Position numbers and translations under genes: made by a program. Below are positions 1-12,776 of a stretch of DNA of 64,000 nucleotides, piece by piece. The DNA is taken from assembly GCF_020379485.1 (NCBI RefSeq), contig NC_063452.1:32821608-32885607 (forward strand), written 5' to 3'. Numbering within the stretch: the first letter of the stretch is position 1; each line of letters opens with the position of its first letter. This stretch comes from Brassica napus. Taxonomy: Eukaryota > Streptophyta > Magnoliopsida > Brassicales > Brassicaceae. Below the pieces are notes generated by a model that saw only the letters and a program-made list of their open reading frames with translations, was not told the origin of the DNA and did no database searches.

Positions 1-454
1 ATTATTTCAGCTAGTGAATTCCAAATCGTGCTCATACTTTGAATGGAAGATGACCTAGATTAATCTAATCCAATATTAAGTTTCATTCGATTTTAATAAT
101 ATTCATGTCAACTATAAACATTTAGGGTCTGATTCGTGACCATTCTGAAAATAAGAAGAACGAATAAGAAATGAACGTAGAAGAATAAAATTGAATGAAT
201 GAAAAAAAATGATTGTTCCATCACATATTTAACAAGAAAGAATTTTATTCTTTATTTCTCTACAAAACAAAATGGTAGAAAATGAGAAGAAAAAATTATT
301 CATTATAAATGATGATTTTTTTTTTAAGAATATTAGAAAATGAATTATTCATCGTCGTTATTTGGTTACCATTCATATCCGTAGTTTTCTCAGTATTCAA
401 ACAAACTCTTCGACATCGTCTCTACTTTCAAAGGCTTTCAAAGATGCTTGTCAA
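1..454. other. AT-rich intergenic DNA
   Basis: No ORF, RNA gene or terminal repeat is visible. The stretch is AT-rich with short homopolymers and ends at the A that precedes the Helitron 5' terminus. Confidence 0.6.
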
Positions 455-1067
455 TCTATACTATTAAAGCAGGATCCTATTGTCATAATTACCTTAGGGG
501 CATATTTCTTTCACTAACATTGCATGTTTCATTAAGGGCAATTAAGTAATATTAATAACAAATCTATATTGGGTCATTATTTTTGGATCCAGCCCAAATC
601 AAATCTCTATTGGGCCATTTGGGCCTATTAAAAAATCAGATTCAATTCTCACCTTTTTTTTTCCTTTGGACCATTGAGTCCAAGTTCAAATAATTTTTTT
701 TCAACGATTCTTAATTATTATTTTTTTTTTCTTAATATAATTTAAGCATTCATAAAAATAATTGAATTTTTTTATTGAAAAGTATAAATCTTTATTAAAA
801 GTATATAATTTTTTAATTAAAATATTAACCCCATAATAAAATTAATTTATCAGAGTTATACCAACTTAATTCATTAAAAAAATAAAGTTTAATTTTTTTA
901 ACATAAATAGTCATTTAAAATGAAATACGATAAATAAAGATAAAATTTTTAAGTCTTTTATAAAATAAAACACAAATATATGAAAATGTGACATTTACTA
1001 AATATTTGTCAATTGAAAAAAAAAACAAAAATAAACCCGCGCTTTGAAAGCGCGGGTCAAAATCTAG
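455..1067 (+). mobile_element. Non-autonomous Helitron
   Basis: The element starts with TCTATACTATTAAAGC at 455, preceded by A454. It ends with CTAG at 1064-1067, followed by T1068. This fits Helitron structure: 5' TC, 3' CTRR, insertion between A and T, no target duplication. A near-perfect GC-rich hairpin lies just before the 3' end, with arms 1036-1045 (CCCGCGCTTT) and 1047-1056 and a one-base loop, 7 bases before CTAG. The interior is about 600 bp of AT-rich sequence without helicase or Rep coding, so it must depend on an autonomous partner. It lies about 310 bp past the stop codon of the transporter gene. Confidence 0.85.
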
Positions 1068-1379
1068 TAATTAGCTTATAGCTGGCGTCTACCGGATGAC
1101 ATTTTACTTCAATACTAAAGCACGTCTATTTTCGTAATTTGACCAAGTTGAAATTGTTTTCATTTCCAATGAGATTCCATAAGCACAAAAGATAACACAT
1201 TAGTTATTATAAACCATAAAATTTAAAATAAACACCAACAAACTTGGAAACGTAAATAACATAAAAACAATACAAGAAAGAAAGATAGAGAAATTTCCCT
1301 TCTTGGAAATTTGGTGTTCAAAAATTGAGAGCAATTGACTTTTCTTTTTGTTTCTTTGATTGCTTCATGGGGGTTCCAA
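1068..1379. other. 3' flank of the transporter gene
   Basis: This separates the Helitron from the stop codon of the minus-strand gene and should contain its 3' UTR. No separate gene or clear polyadenylation signal could be assigned. Confidence 0.5.
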
Positions 1380-4300
1380 TCAAGTACTATTAGTCACACC
1401 TTTGTTATGTGCACAAGGATTACCACCACCATCCGTTGATATTATGCTGGTGATCGGCAGCTCCTGCATTCCTATTTTCTCCTCCGTCGTCGAAATCACT
1501 TCGTCCTTAGCTTTTCCCCAAACGACGCTGTATAGCCCAAAAACGATGAAAACCGCCCCGATTATACTGCATTTACCATATCAAACGACTAATTAACAAA
1601 CGATTTATCAAAAGATCATTCGTAAAATCATGAATGACATATTATCAACCTTCCGAGATGGATCTTTTCGGCCAAAACTAACGCGCCAAGGAAGGCAGTG
1701 ATGATCATGCACATGGGACTAAATGACGTCGTAAATACTGGGCCTCGTTCTCTAATCACAATGCTTTGTATGTAATACGCCATTCCCGAACAAACCACTC
1801 CCTGATATTAACCATTAAATTTAACTTACTATCACAGAGTACATACACTAGTAATTATTCGTAAATGCTGGAAAACTTACGGAGTAAACAGCTGCGAGCG
1901 TGCCCGAGTCCATACCAATTTTCCATGCGCTAAGGTCACGAACCATCACCAGGGAAGCAGCGGTGTTTAAGATCGTCCCCATGCCGCATATCCACATCAC
2001 TAATGATAGCTCCGCCGGATATTTTTTCAATGTGAATGACTGAAAATTTTACCAAATTTACAGTATTAATGTTTTCTTCAATACCCATGCAAATCTTATG
2101 TTTCCAAACATAAAATAACTTCAAAAATCTAGTTGTCTTTTTTTCTGGACACTTTGTGGTCAAAATGGGAATGCGACTCAATCCATAGACTCGACCAATA
2201 AACCGAGTTTTTTTTTTATTTTCTGTTTTATATTAGAATGATTAAAAATAGAGAAATTCACTGGGATAAACCTAAAATTGTTTTTGTCACAAATATAGAC
2301 TTTAAAAATAAAAATGATCAAAATAAACTTAAATATTTTGTCAAAAAAAATAAATATACACTTATATCCCTATGGTTAATTAATTTAGACATTAGGATTT
2401 AGAGTTAAAGGATGGAGTTTAGGGTTTAGAGTTTAGGGTTTAGAGTTTAGGGTTTAGGGTTTAGAGTTGAGGAATGGGGTTTTGGGGATAAGATTTTAAA
2501 TTTTTAAAAATAAAAAATTTTAAAATTTTCAAAATAAAAAATGTTATTTTGATCATTTTAGTTTTTGAAATCTATTTTTCCGACAAAATTTCAAAAAGAC
2601 TATTTGAGAGAATTGCCCATAAAAATATCATGATATGAAAACGTATATATGGACATGTAAATACAAAACACAAACTTGGGTTTTAATAAAAGTAAATAAT
2701 GTTTGCTTACTTGTAAAATGAAGAAACCTGCCCAACTGATGATGCTACCCATCACGGCTAATGTTCCCGTAACCCAATGTTGGTCGGTGGTCTCTGAGGA
2801 GGATCCGCCATGAATAGATGTATGAGCGGCCTTGATGAGCTCGATGGCTGGACCTTTGTATAACGTCATTACCATTGCCCCACCCACCGTTATTGCTGTT
2901 CCAATCACCTTTGCAAGACTACGTATCTTCTTCAAATTCACAGTTTCTAACCTGATTGTATAAGGTAGATCTATAATCAGTAACAATAAAATTGTGAAAA
3001 CTTGTTTGTTAATTAGTAAACATAAAATTGCGAAAGTTTTTTTTTATTTTTTTTAGTAAGCATATAATTGTGAATTAACATTTTGTTAGTAAAAATCGAA
3101 TCCATTTGTGTACAAAACGATAGGAACTTCTAGTGGATATTATAATGACACCCATCGCAAAAATCGGAGTAAAAGTAAGTAATAAAAGTAGAAAATGATT
3201 ATTTGCTTGGTTTTGGTAATAAGAAGAAAAATACCTGAAAATGACGGCCATTATGAAGGTGACGGCGGGAAGTGCATTAACAAAGGCAGAACTGTACGTT
3301 GCTGATGTGGCTTTCATCCCTATGTAGTAGAAGTTCTGGTCCATAAGCGGTCTGAGTAGACAATCAACACTTACAACTTGTCAATTTATTATTATTGTAT
3401 ATTTTAATCATATGCTTTTATTTTTCATCATTCACTTTAAAGATACGCATAGCTATGAGAAGACGGCAATGGGTGATGATCTCATCAAAGAATATTCGCG
3501 ACTAGAATCTCTTAGTATGAATATTCAACCAATTTTTTTCTTTTTCGTTTAAATCAATATAGTTCAGGGTGGGCGTTCGGGTATCCTTTCGGATTCGGAT
3601 CGGGTATTTCGGATTTTCGGATATTTCGGTATGGAGGTGTAGAACCCGTTCGGGTATTTCTGTACTTCGGGTCGGGTTCGGATATTTTTAGTTCGGGTTC
3701 GGTTATTTCGGATCGAGTTCGGATATTTAGATTTTGAAAACACAAAATTAAATTTTCATTTCTCAAATTTCTTGTATTTAAAAATATAACTTTCACTTAA
3801 CTAATTTTTTTATTTTTAATAGATTGAATGGTTAATAGATTTCGACATAACATTTTGAAACTAAAAAGACATTAATTTGGTTATTGTTTTTAAATTTTTG
3901 ATGTAAGTTTTTGTTAATTCTTGAAATAAAAAGCTTGACATGCATTTTAAGTGAATAGCAAATCATTTTTTCCGTAATTGTACGTAGATCATATGAACTT
4001 AAAATATGTGTAGTATCAATATAAATATTTTATATAAAATGAGAGATGTAAATTATAAATATAAGGTTAATTATACATATGTTCGGTTATTTTTGGATAT
4101 CCATTCGGGTTTGGATATTATCCGTTCGGGTTCGGATATCCAATCTCTCCTAATTCAATATCCGTTCGGATATTCTGCTACTTCGGTTCAGATTTCGGTT
4201 CGAATTTTTTGGATCGGGTTCGGATGCCACTTCTGATATCGGGTAAAGTGCCCACCCCTAGTTCAGACTAATCTCGAAGGTTTGCAGAAAGCAAGGTGTG

Positions 4301-5374
4301 TTTTTTACTTCTTAAAACGTTTATAACGGCCAAAAGAAATTCACCGTAATCTTCGTAGATGGTGGCCTTCATCTAAGGGGCAAATCATCTACCCACTCGT
4401 ATATATAAACCATTAACAATACATTTTTGTTCAAAATTCATTTATAATAAATATTTTAACTTCGTTTATGTATAACCTTTTAGTTAATCGATTGAGACGG
4501 ATAAGAATCAAATGTAGAATTTTTTAATGAAAAATAATATCACTTCTTTACGAAAGAAAACACAGCAACATCATATAAACGTATGTTGCTGTGTTATAGA
4601 GACACTTACAATCATATAAACGTATTATTCAAATTATAGTATTATATAAACGTATTATTCAAATTATAGTATTATATATCTCTGCATAAGCTATTACGTG
4701 AAAAGAGGATAAAGGTTTTTGTATACGGAGCTTACTCTAGGATTCCGAGGGCAAGGATCCTAAGGAACAATGGCCATGTCATCTTAGGCCTTATTTTCCT
4801 GAAAAGTGGAAATAATAGTTATATAAATCACTAATTAATATAGAGACACTTACAATCATATATAGCTTTCATGGCTCTAGATCATATAACCAAACCATGC
4901 ATACACGGTTTAACCATATGGAATCGATTGAAGAACATAAATATAAAAACAATTTTGATTATGAAAATTTTGCAGGGAGAAAAATAATACAAATTGGTTC
5001 TTTTATTGAGTGGATCTTTGTTAGTTATCATGATACACATTTGTGTGGAAATTAGAAATGTTTTAACAACTTCGTGTTTTTATATACATATCCGTAAGGT
5101 GACAATATTTATAGTCTCGTATAGCCTCAAAATACTCGAGGGCAGACCACGCAATTATAACACATAAATACCTTTCGAGAATGAGAGCAAAAGGAGCCAT
5201 GACGATTGTAGCGACAACATGTCGGTAGGTAGCAAGGACCCAATGGTTCATACCATGCTTGAAGGAAACCATAGTTATGATGTACATGCCTGCATATCCG
5301 AATTGGAGTGATATGATCGCTATTATTGGCTTCAGTTTATCAACTTTCCCACATTGCTTCTCCCCTCCCTTCAT
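1380..5374 (-). CDS. UMAMIT17-like: WAT1-related (nodulin MtN21/EamA-type) membrane transporter, seven exons
   Basis: Exons on the minus strand: 5374-5172, 4798-4736, 3351-3235, 2951-2711, 2039-1881, 1801-1650 and 1566-1380. Every junction is GT-AG, phases join without error, and the sum is 1122 nt (373 aa plus stop). Start is ATG at 5374 (MKGGEKQCGKVDKLKP); an upstream in-frame ATG at 5404 would add ten residues not typical of the family. Recognisable segments are ISLQFGYAGMYIITMVSFKHG (first helix, residues 21-41), LMDQNFYYIGMKATSATYSS, GGAMVMTLYKGP, YPAELSLVMW and SPMCMIITAFLGALVLAEKI. Together they cover the two EamA repeats, about ten membrane helices, expected of plant drug/metabolite exporters. 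Characterised Arabidopsis UMAMIT members export amino acids. From memory the closest match is the At4g08300/At1g44800 group. It appears intact. Introns 2 and 4 carry transposon insertions, so single-ORF prediction breaks it into pieces. Confidence 0.93.
2251..2618. repeat. Inverted-repeat element with telomere-like core, in intron 4
   Basis: About 75 bp at the left end (2251-2330) is imperfectly inverted relative to the right end (2540-2618); both arms share ATGATCAAAATAA. Between them, 2390-2470 holds degenerate TTTAGGG units (gagtttagggtttagag and variants). This looks like a MITE-like repeat carrying interstitial telomere-like sequence. No coding capacity. Borders are approximate and no target duplication was identified. 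Confidence 0.55.
3567..4258. mobile_element. Non-autonomous TIR element in intron 2
   Basis: Terminal inverted repeats GGGTGGGC / GCCCACCCC are flanked by an identical 7-bp duplication tagttca (3560-3566 and 4259-4265). Both sub-terminal regions are crowded with short repeats of the type TTCGGGTTCGGATAT, which recur in inverted orientation at the right end. The AT-rich interior has no transposase. The TIR and TSD length are closest to a hAT-type MITE (8-bp TSD with one altered base), but the superfamily is an inference. Confidence 0.7.
4560..4594. repeat. Perfect 11-bp inverted repeat in intron 2
   Basis: Arms acacagcaaca (4560-4570) and tgttgctgtgt (4584-4594) with a 13-base loop. It sits close to the exon 2 acceptor side of intron 2. 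Confidence 0.6.
4614..4673. repeat. Two tandem copies of a 30-bp AT-rich unit
   Basis: The unit containing cgtattattcaaattatagt occurs at 4621-4640 and again at 4651-4670, period 30. Separately, tatagagacacttacaatca occurs just left of this array and again near 4838, so the short exon 2 is bracketed by direct repeats. Confidence 0.6.
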
Positions 5375-6448
5375 TTTCTCTTTATTTGAGAGATATACGT
5401 ACACTTATGTATTTATTTACGTATGTATGTATATGATCCTAGATAGAGGATCTTGTTTCTCTCTCTAGTTACAATATATTTGGTGAACAATGAAGAGTTA
5501 CTTGTTTGATGCAGGAAGAAACCAAGTGGAAATGGCCCTTCTTATAGTCATCAAAAGTTGGAATAAAAAGAAAAATAACAATATATCGTAATACGGCTAC
5601 GTATCTTCTCGAATATTATAATGCAAAATATGAGTAATATTATTATTTTCGCTTTCCAAAGATGAGTTATTATACAGTTGATAATATTTTCGTAAATGGA
5701 TACAATATTAGGTGTGAATATAAAATTTCAAACATAATAGAAAAATAGAACAAACATTATTTATATCATTGTTCTAAAAAGGGGTTTAGGTGACCGTTTA
5801 GGTAGACGCTATCCTTTATAAAACATTAATAATTACTTTCTAAACTGTTTAGATAATTATAATATTAATAAAATAAATAATTGCATTATTTATAATATTA
5901 TTAATAATTAGAAATTAAAATAACTGGTATGTATAATATAAAATTTTATGAAAACAAAATAATGTAGATCTTATTATTTGTACACCGCTAAACTGATAAT
6001 TTAGGCATGCATAAATGAAGAACTTATTACTAAATTAGATTTCGTAGAGAAAAATAACATGTTTTTGTAACTTTAAAAAATCACTTAAAAAAAAATTACT
6101 TGAAAAATAACATGTTACATATAAAAACTCACTTGAAAAAATCACAATGCAAAAGCTGTCATTCCTTATTCTTTTTTTTTTTGACATCCATTCCTTATTC
6201 TTAAAGTACTATATATATATAGTACAGTTCCGTCACGGATAATTTTAACAGGATTCCTCTACATTAGATGTTAGGCAGATTACTTAGCTGAAGATAGCTT
6301 TTTAGTTTCTGAAGATTTTTTTGAGAAAACTCACTAATATGCTTTCAATGCTCAGTCTAAGGTGTATCTGATGTAATATTTTTTCTTGAGTTAAATTTAA
6401 CATATAATTAAAGTTACACACATAAAGTTACACACATATATATAGTGC
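5375..6448. other. 5' flank of the transporter gene
   Basis: AT-rich DNA that should contain the promoter and 5' UTR of the minus-strand gene. No convincing TATA box position could be fixed and no other gene is seen. Confidence 0.4.
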
Positions 6449-7428
<980 letters not shown>

Positions 7429-8017
7429 GGTAAATAAATGAAGCTGAGGTGTATGAAAGATGGCAGTGGTTGTTGGGGTAAAATTATGCAGGTGCGTTTG
7501 TGGTACTACGGAAACGTATTAGCAAGCAAAAAAGAGCAGGAAAAGAGATCAACGTAGTGTTTATTGATCTTTAAAGTACAAATTACAACGAGTGGTGTAT
7601 AAATCTTAGTTTTAGCCGTTTAGCTCTAATATTTGTGTATCGAATGGTCGATCCCTTGTTTTAGGATTTGGGCCCCTCATATATTATTAGTTCATAGTCG
7701 ACAATTAAGTTGGACACTTTCCGCCGGTAAATAAATGAAGCTGAGGTGTATGAAAGATGGCAGTGGTTGTTGGGGTAAAATTATGCAGGTGCGTTTGTGG
7801 TACTACGGAAACGTATTAGAAAGCAAAAAGAGCAGGAAAAGAGATCAACATAGTGTTTATTGATCTTTAAAGTACAAATTACAACAAGTGGTGTATAAAT
7901 ATTAGTTTTAAACGTTTAGCTCTAATATTTGTGTATCGAATGGTCGATCCCTTGTTTTAGGATTTGGGCCCCTCGTATATTATTAGTTCATAGTAGACAA
8001 TTAAGTTAGAGACTTTC
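7429..8017. repeat. 297-bp tandem duplication
   Basis: Copy 1 starts at 7429 and copy 2 at 7726, both with ggtaaataaatgaagctgag, and both run to a shared ...gacactttc / gagactttc end near 8017. They differ by only a few substitutions. No ORF is conserved in the unit. Confidence 0.9.
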
Positions 8018-8074
8018 ATATTCGAAAATATGGAAGAATCTCCTTTAGTAGAAATATTTTATTTTACACAAAGC

Positions 8075-8230
8075 CAAAATGAGCTAACTCGCTCAACTCA
8101 GCTCAGCTCATAGTGAGCTCGGCTCTTTCATGAGCTAGCTCAGCTCAGCTCATTTATTATATGAGTTTCAATACGTAAACTCGAACTCAGATCATCTAGA
8201 TCATGAGTTAAATGAGCTAACTCGTGATCT
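8075..8230. repeat. GAGCTCAGCTC-rich subterminal-type repeat
   Basis: Many overlapping copies of gagct/agctc in both orientations (ctcaactcagctcagctcat, gagctagctcagctcagctc), as in the subterminal ends of some DNA transposons. No partner end or TSD was found. Confidence 0.4.
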
Positions 8231-8385
8231 AAATAAAAATAATAATTATAAAATAATATAGTGATAGAATAACTTCTATAATATTGTTCAAAATTTAAAT
8301 ATTAAAAAAATCCAAATAATAAATATTAAATACTAAATAGAAACCAACACATGACACAAAATAAAAAATACAACACCTAATATAA

Positions 8386-8546
8386 ATTAAATTAAAACAA
8401 AACTAATGATCCAAATCTCTATTCTTCGTGAGAGTCTTAGCCAATTCATCTTCAATGTCTTATATGTATGTTTTACATTTATAAGGATTAAATTAAAACA
8501 AAACTAATGATCCAAATCTCTATTCTTCGTGAGAGTCTTAGCCAAT
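8386..8546. repeat. 60-bp direct repeat pair, 101 bp apart
   Basis: attaaattaaaacaaaacta... to ...gtcttagccaat occurs at 8386-8445 and 8487-8546, nearly identical. Confidence 0.8.
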
Positions 8547-8622
8547 ACATCTAGGTCTGGAAATGGACCAAGGGACTTATAAGGATTCAATAAGATGAAG
8601 GAAACTAGCTGCACGTAGAGTA

Positions 8623-11402
8623 TGACAACTAGGAGATGCAAGGAAGAAGCTCAACCGGCTGGACGAAGCTCGGTTGGAGCTCAAGTAGAGTGTGTTAGCT
8701 CCACACTCACTGGTAAGCTCACACTATCTGAACTACTAGCTGACTCAGATGGGTTCAGCTGGGGGTCAACTCAACTCAGCTGTACTGAGTGTTCAAGTGT
8801 TAGGCAGTTGGACCGGGTCCAGACAGTGACCGGGCCTTGTGGACGACCCATGTGTACCGATGGGCCGGTGGGCTCTTGTGGTTGAACCATGGGCGTGGGC
8901 AATCACTTTGGGCTTGTTTTAGACATGTCCAGGGGTGGTTTGGAAGGCCCAGGACGTGAATTTAAAATGGGAAGAAACCGCCAAGAGGCAGTTACTAGGC
9001 GGCGGTTACGGGAAAAAGGGAAAACCGCCCCATTTGACTCACTTTGGGTAACTGGTCATCCAGGCAGTTAAGGGGGCAGTTATATCCGACTTCTTCCTTG
9101 TATTTTTGTCCCTCCCTGTGGAAAATATCATTCAGAGACAGAGAAAAAATGAGAGTTGGTCGGATTCGCAATCCAAGACCCATGGTGGTGTGAAGGCCAT
9201 AAAGAGACAGTTTTGGGGCGGATCAAGGGGGAAGTTGAGAACGACCCTCTGAAAGGTTTTGATCATTGTTTACAACACCCAAAGCCTTATCTGGAGCCTG
9301 TGAACACACGCAAATGGTGAGGAAAGGAGGGAGTTGGCCGGAATCCATTCCCAAGGGCCAATGCAGCCTTAAAGGGAGATTGGTGTGGAAAGCAGTTTCA
9401 TGGGGAACAAAGAGGGAAGTGATGCACGACCTTTGGATGGTGATTGATCATGGATGATCATGTCTAAGGCTTCCTCTGTGTCTTGGGAACACACGCAATT
9501 GGTTGGGAGAGAAGGGGGAAGGCTTGACTCCACTCTCAAAGGCATGAACAGCCTTGAAGATGGATGCAGTATAGAAACTGGTTTCGTGGAAGTTCCATGG
9601 AAGGAGTGATGGGCACGAACCATGGTTAGATCATATCAATACTGGAAGTATGTGATAAGGGTTTGATGAAGGCATGCTAGGAGGAGCATGGACGCCCCTG
9701 ATGAGGTAACAGGTGGGGACTGCAGACCATTGGACATAGTCTGGTACACTATGGGCTGATCTGGTCCTGTAGTTACACCTTACTCTGTTTTATGATTATT
9801 AATCATATTATTTCTTCTTCTTATGATTGAGATTGATGATTAGACATAGTAGCACTGAATCATGGCTTGGCCGGTTCAAAAGAACCCTCCATGGCCTTGG
9901 TTTGGCAGCTAAGTCCGGATCTCCTACTTCTTGATGGATTTATGGCGATCTGACTTTGGAATCCTCTTAGTGGTGAATTATCATGAATTATCATGGTATT
10001 TGGGGATTTTTATCTGATTGATTTCGAGATGGTCAAGGTGGCCGGTGGGGCTGTTCTAGGTCAAGATCCATAGGATCGAGATCGGTTCTTGGAATTCTGA
10101 CTTGACCATTCTCTTAGTTAAAATTTATCATGAATTATCATGAATCTTAATGAGTTTTTAGGGATTGATTTAGAGATGGTCCCTTGGGCCGGTTTGGCTG
10201 ATCTTGGCCGAGATCTATGGGATGGAGGCCGGTTCTGGGAAATCTGATTGGACCATTCTCTTAGTTATGATTTATCATGAATTGTCATGAATTTTAATCG
10301 ATTTTTGGAGCAGGTTTGCTTGCGGTCGAAATTGCACCTGACGGCATATTGGGGTCAGATCCTTGTGTTAGGATATCTGATCATATGTTTGTGTGCTGGA
10401 ACATATTGTCACTTATGATATTGATCATAAGGAATTGCTGGTTATCAACCTTGGTGTTGGTAAGGCAGGCCGTGTGTGATCTGATCATGGGCAAGGATGG
10501 ATGACCTGATCCTTGGATGATGGATCAAGGTGTCTGATCTGATTGATCAAAGGATGCACCGGTGGTAAGAGCAACACTAATCAGGTTCAGTGGGACATGG
10601 TTCCATGACTGATTAGGAAGTATGAAGACTCATCAGTTCTGAGTCATGTGGGGTGGTTGGTTGATTGATTCAGGATCTGATGGGCATTGTTAGTCCATGA
10701 GCTGGACTTGGTATCATAAGTTGATAAGGCAAAAAGGATGTGGGACAGTGCATGAGCCGGTAAGGGCCAGATGCATGTCCTTAGCTGTTTGAAGACTTCT
10801 CAAGGGTTACTTATGTCTGTGGGGATGGTTGGCTGAATGACTAAGTACCTAAGGGAGTTGTTTTGTGTGTGTAAAGGAGCTGGACGCAGTATATGGCAGC
10901 TGGCTATAGCTCGGTCCTAGCTTAGTTCGAGTGTGACAGCTCGATCAGTTGGTTTATGAGTTCATTCAGCTAGAGTAGCTGGGCCGATGAGCTAACAAGC
11001 TCCGTGGATGTGGCAAAGGTATGATCTAGCAATGTTGCATTGATCTAGATAGAATGGTTAGGGGAGTGGAACCTCAGATTTGTATGCCTTGATTTGGGTT
11101 TGGGATTGACCTTGGAGCTAGCTGGTAGTTGAGTATACTAACCATTAGCCGAGGTGATTCGACCAGACAAGTATTATATTGGTTATAGACCAATGGTTAA
11201 GTAGATACTATTCCGCTGTGCATAAGTTGAAAAGATCTAGCTAGGGAATGACTAAGGTAGTCTTGAGCTAGGATCTGAGTTAGCCCTCGCCAATGGGCGA
11301 TATTTTCAATAAAGGGCAAAATTTTTAGAGGTTCGGTCCAGGTATGGACTGAGCGACGTGAGGCATCGACCGCGGCCTAGTCGGCCGGGATCGGGTGTTA
11401 CA
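8623..11402 (+). mobile_element. Long LTR-like repeat, probably a gypsy LTR
   Basis: A GC-richer block of about 2.8 kb without coding capacity. It ends in ggatcgggtgttaca at 11402, an LTR-type 3' end, exactly where Athila internal sequence resumes (11403). Inside are diverged tandem repeats: around 9180-9640, unit marker gaacacacgcaa, and 9964-10310, exact 147-bp spacing. The left border is uncertain: TGACAACTAGG at 8623 follows gagta, while gtgta follows the right end, so a one-mismatch TSD is possible. Solo LTR is the simplest reading; a truncated element is the alternative. Confidence 0.45.
9964..10310. repeat. 147-bp diverged tandem repeat
   Basis: ctcttag...ttatcatgaatt recurs at 9964, 10111 and 10258, exactly 147 bp apart. 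Each copy contains a ggtc...ggccggt segment and atggtc-type motifs. The units differ by substitutions and small changes. Confidence 0.65.
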
Positions 11403-11544
11403 GTGTACTTCTGGGACTAGGACTGTTTAAGGTGTTGATTCTAAGTTTAAAATTATGTGAGTCCGTACTGTTTTCAAACCTTTTTCAGAGAGACTACTTG
11501 TTTTTTTTGCTTGAGGACAAGCAAAAGGGTATGTCTGGGGAAGT
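11403..11544 (+). other. Athila-type element A, 3' end of internal region with polypurine tract
   Basis: Sequence such as gagagactacttg and cttgaggacaagcaaaaggg matches, in inverse orientation, the internal DNA next to the 3' LTR of element K (20068-20200). It ends in the purine-rich gtctggggaagt immediately before the LTR. The rest of element A upstream is replaced by the 8.6-11.4 kb repeat. Confidence 0.75.
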
Positions 11545-12776
11545 TGATAGACAATGGATTTGACCCACTTTTACCCATGGTTTATAAGTGTTTTAACTAC
11601 TTATTATTATATTATAGAGTCTATTTAGTATATTTATAGGATCAGGAGTGATTTGGAGGAAAGTGATGATTTTGGAGCATTTTGTATATATTTGGAGTAA
11701 ACACCCGAGATGACTATCGAGCACGACCATCGGTCGACACTGAAGAGAAATAATAGATCGATGTTCACATCTTGACATCGATCGACAGATAAGCGCGCAG
11801 AAAGCCCGTTTGGTCTCAGCCAACTTAGAGCCCAAGTTTTCACCTATTTACAAGATTACCCCTGACGAGTTTTAACCTAACTATATAAGCTTTGCCAACA
11901 TATTAGGGGCAGAGTGTATTTTTTTTGTTTTACTGATTTTACAGCAAAGGTTTTCTAGGATTTTTAATAGATTGGAGAGAAGATCCAAAGATATTTGAGA
12001 TTGGAACTCTATTGATATCTATCTATTTATCTATGCAGTTTTTATACTTTATTGTTGTTATGAATTGCTTGGCCATGTCTGAATAGTTCTCTTGTTAGAT
12101 TTAGGGTTTAAATAAGTTATGAGGGATTAGCCCCAACTATAGATTGGTAAGTTGTGATATTCATCTTTGGAATTGTCATTAATGCCTGTTTCTAGATTAG
12201 CTACCAAGAACTTTCCGTAGGAGTTGTAGACAAAAGCGATAGCTTGCATCTCACCCTGAATCCATCCTAACTGAAATAAGATTGCTAGAGTAGGCGAGAG
12301 CTGATCTAGGAAGCTTAGTAAGCATATTCAATCTGCGCATTAACGCTTGACCAAGAGCGTCGATCGATAATCCATACGAATAATCCGTCGACGTTGCAAT
12401 AAGTGTATCGATTGATATTCCTATAGAATAATCGATTGACATTGGTCAATAGACAAACCTAGAAAGTGAAAGCCTAATGGTTTGTTATCAAGTGTTGAGC
12501 TCTATAATATCATGCATACAACTTATTAGGCATCTGTAGGATTATAATCCTGACTACCTGAATGAACATCCTAAGTCTAGCTATTTCCATTTAAGTACCA
12601 AAACCCCAATCAATCAATCGAGAAATTACATTTAAATCATTAAACAACCTAGGTTAACAAATCTGATTAGATTTATTAGGTTCCCTAGCTCTTTGTGGAT
12701 TTGATCCATAAGTAGTACAAATAAACCTCTTATTTGAGAGAGTAATTCACTCCTTAGGGTAATTTGAGTGATATCA
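11545..12776 (+). mobile_element. Athila-type LTR of element A (3' LTR or solo)
   Basis: It starts TGATAGACAATGG and ends GAGTGATATCA, and the ends are inverted repeats (TGATA/TATCA). The 3' part (tatttgagagagtaattcac, ccttagggtaatttgag) is the reverse complement of the start of both K LTRs. A TATA-like box lies at 11882. It contains degenerate copies of the ATCGATCGAC motif that is abundant in element K. Its right end abuts the antisense-gene fragment at 12777. Confidence 0.85.
11882..11889 (+). promoter_or_regulatory. LTR TATA box (element A)
   Basis: TATATAAG about 340 bp into the LTR, in the position expected for the U3 promoter. Confidence 0.5.

Noticed and set aside
1360..1596. 78-codon plus ORF over the transporter gene
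   Set aside because: Shadow of the last exon of the minus-strand gene.
8622..9623. Several ORFs of 60-87 codons
   Set aside because: Unrelated short frames on both strands within a tandem-repeat-rich LTR-like block; none has conserved motifs.
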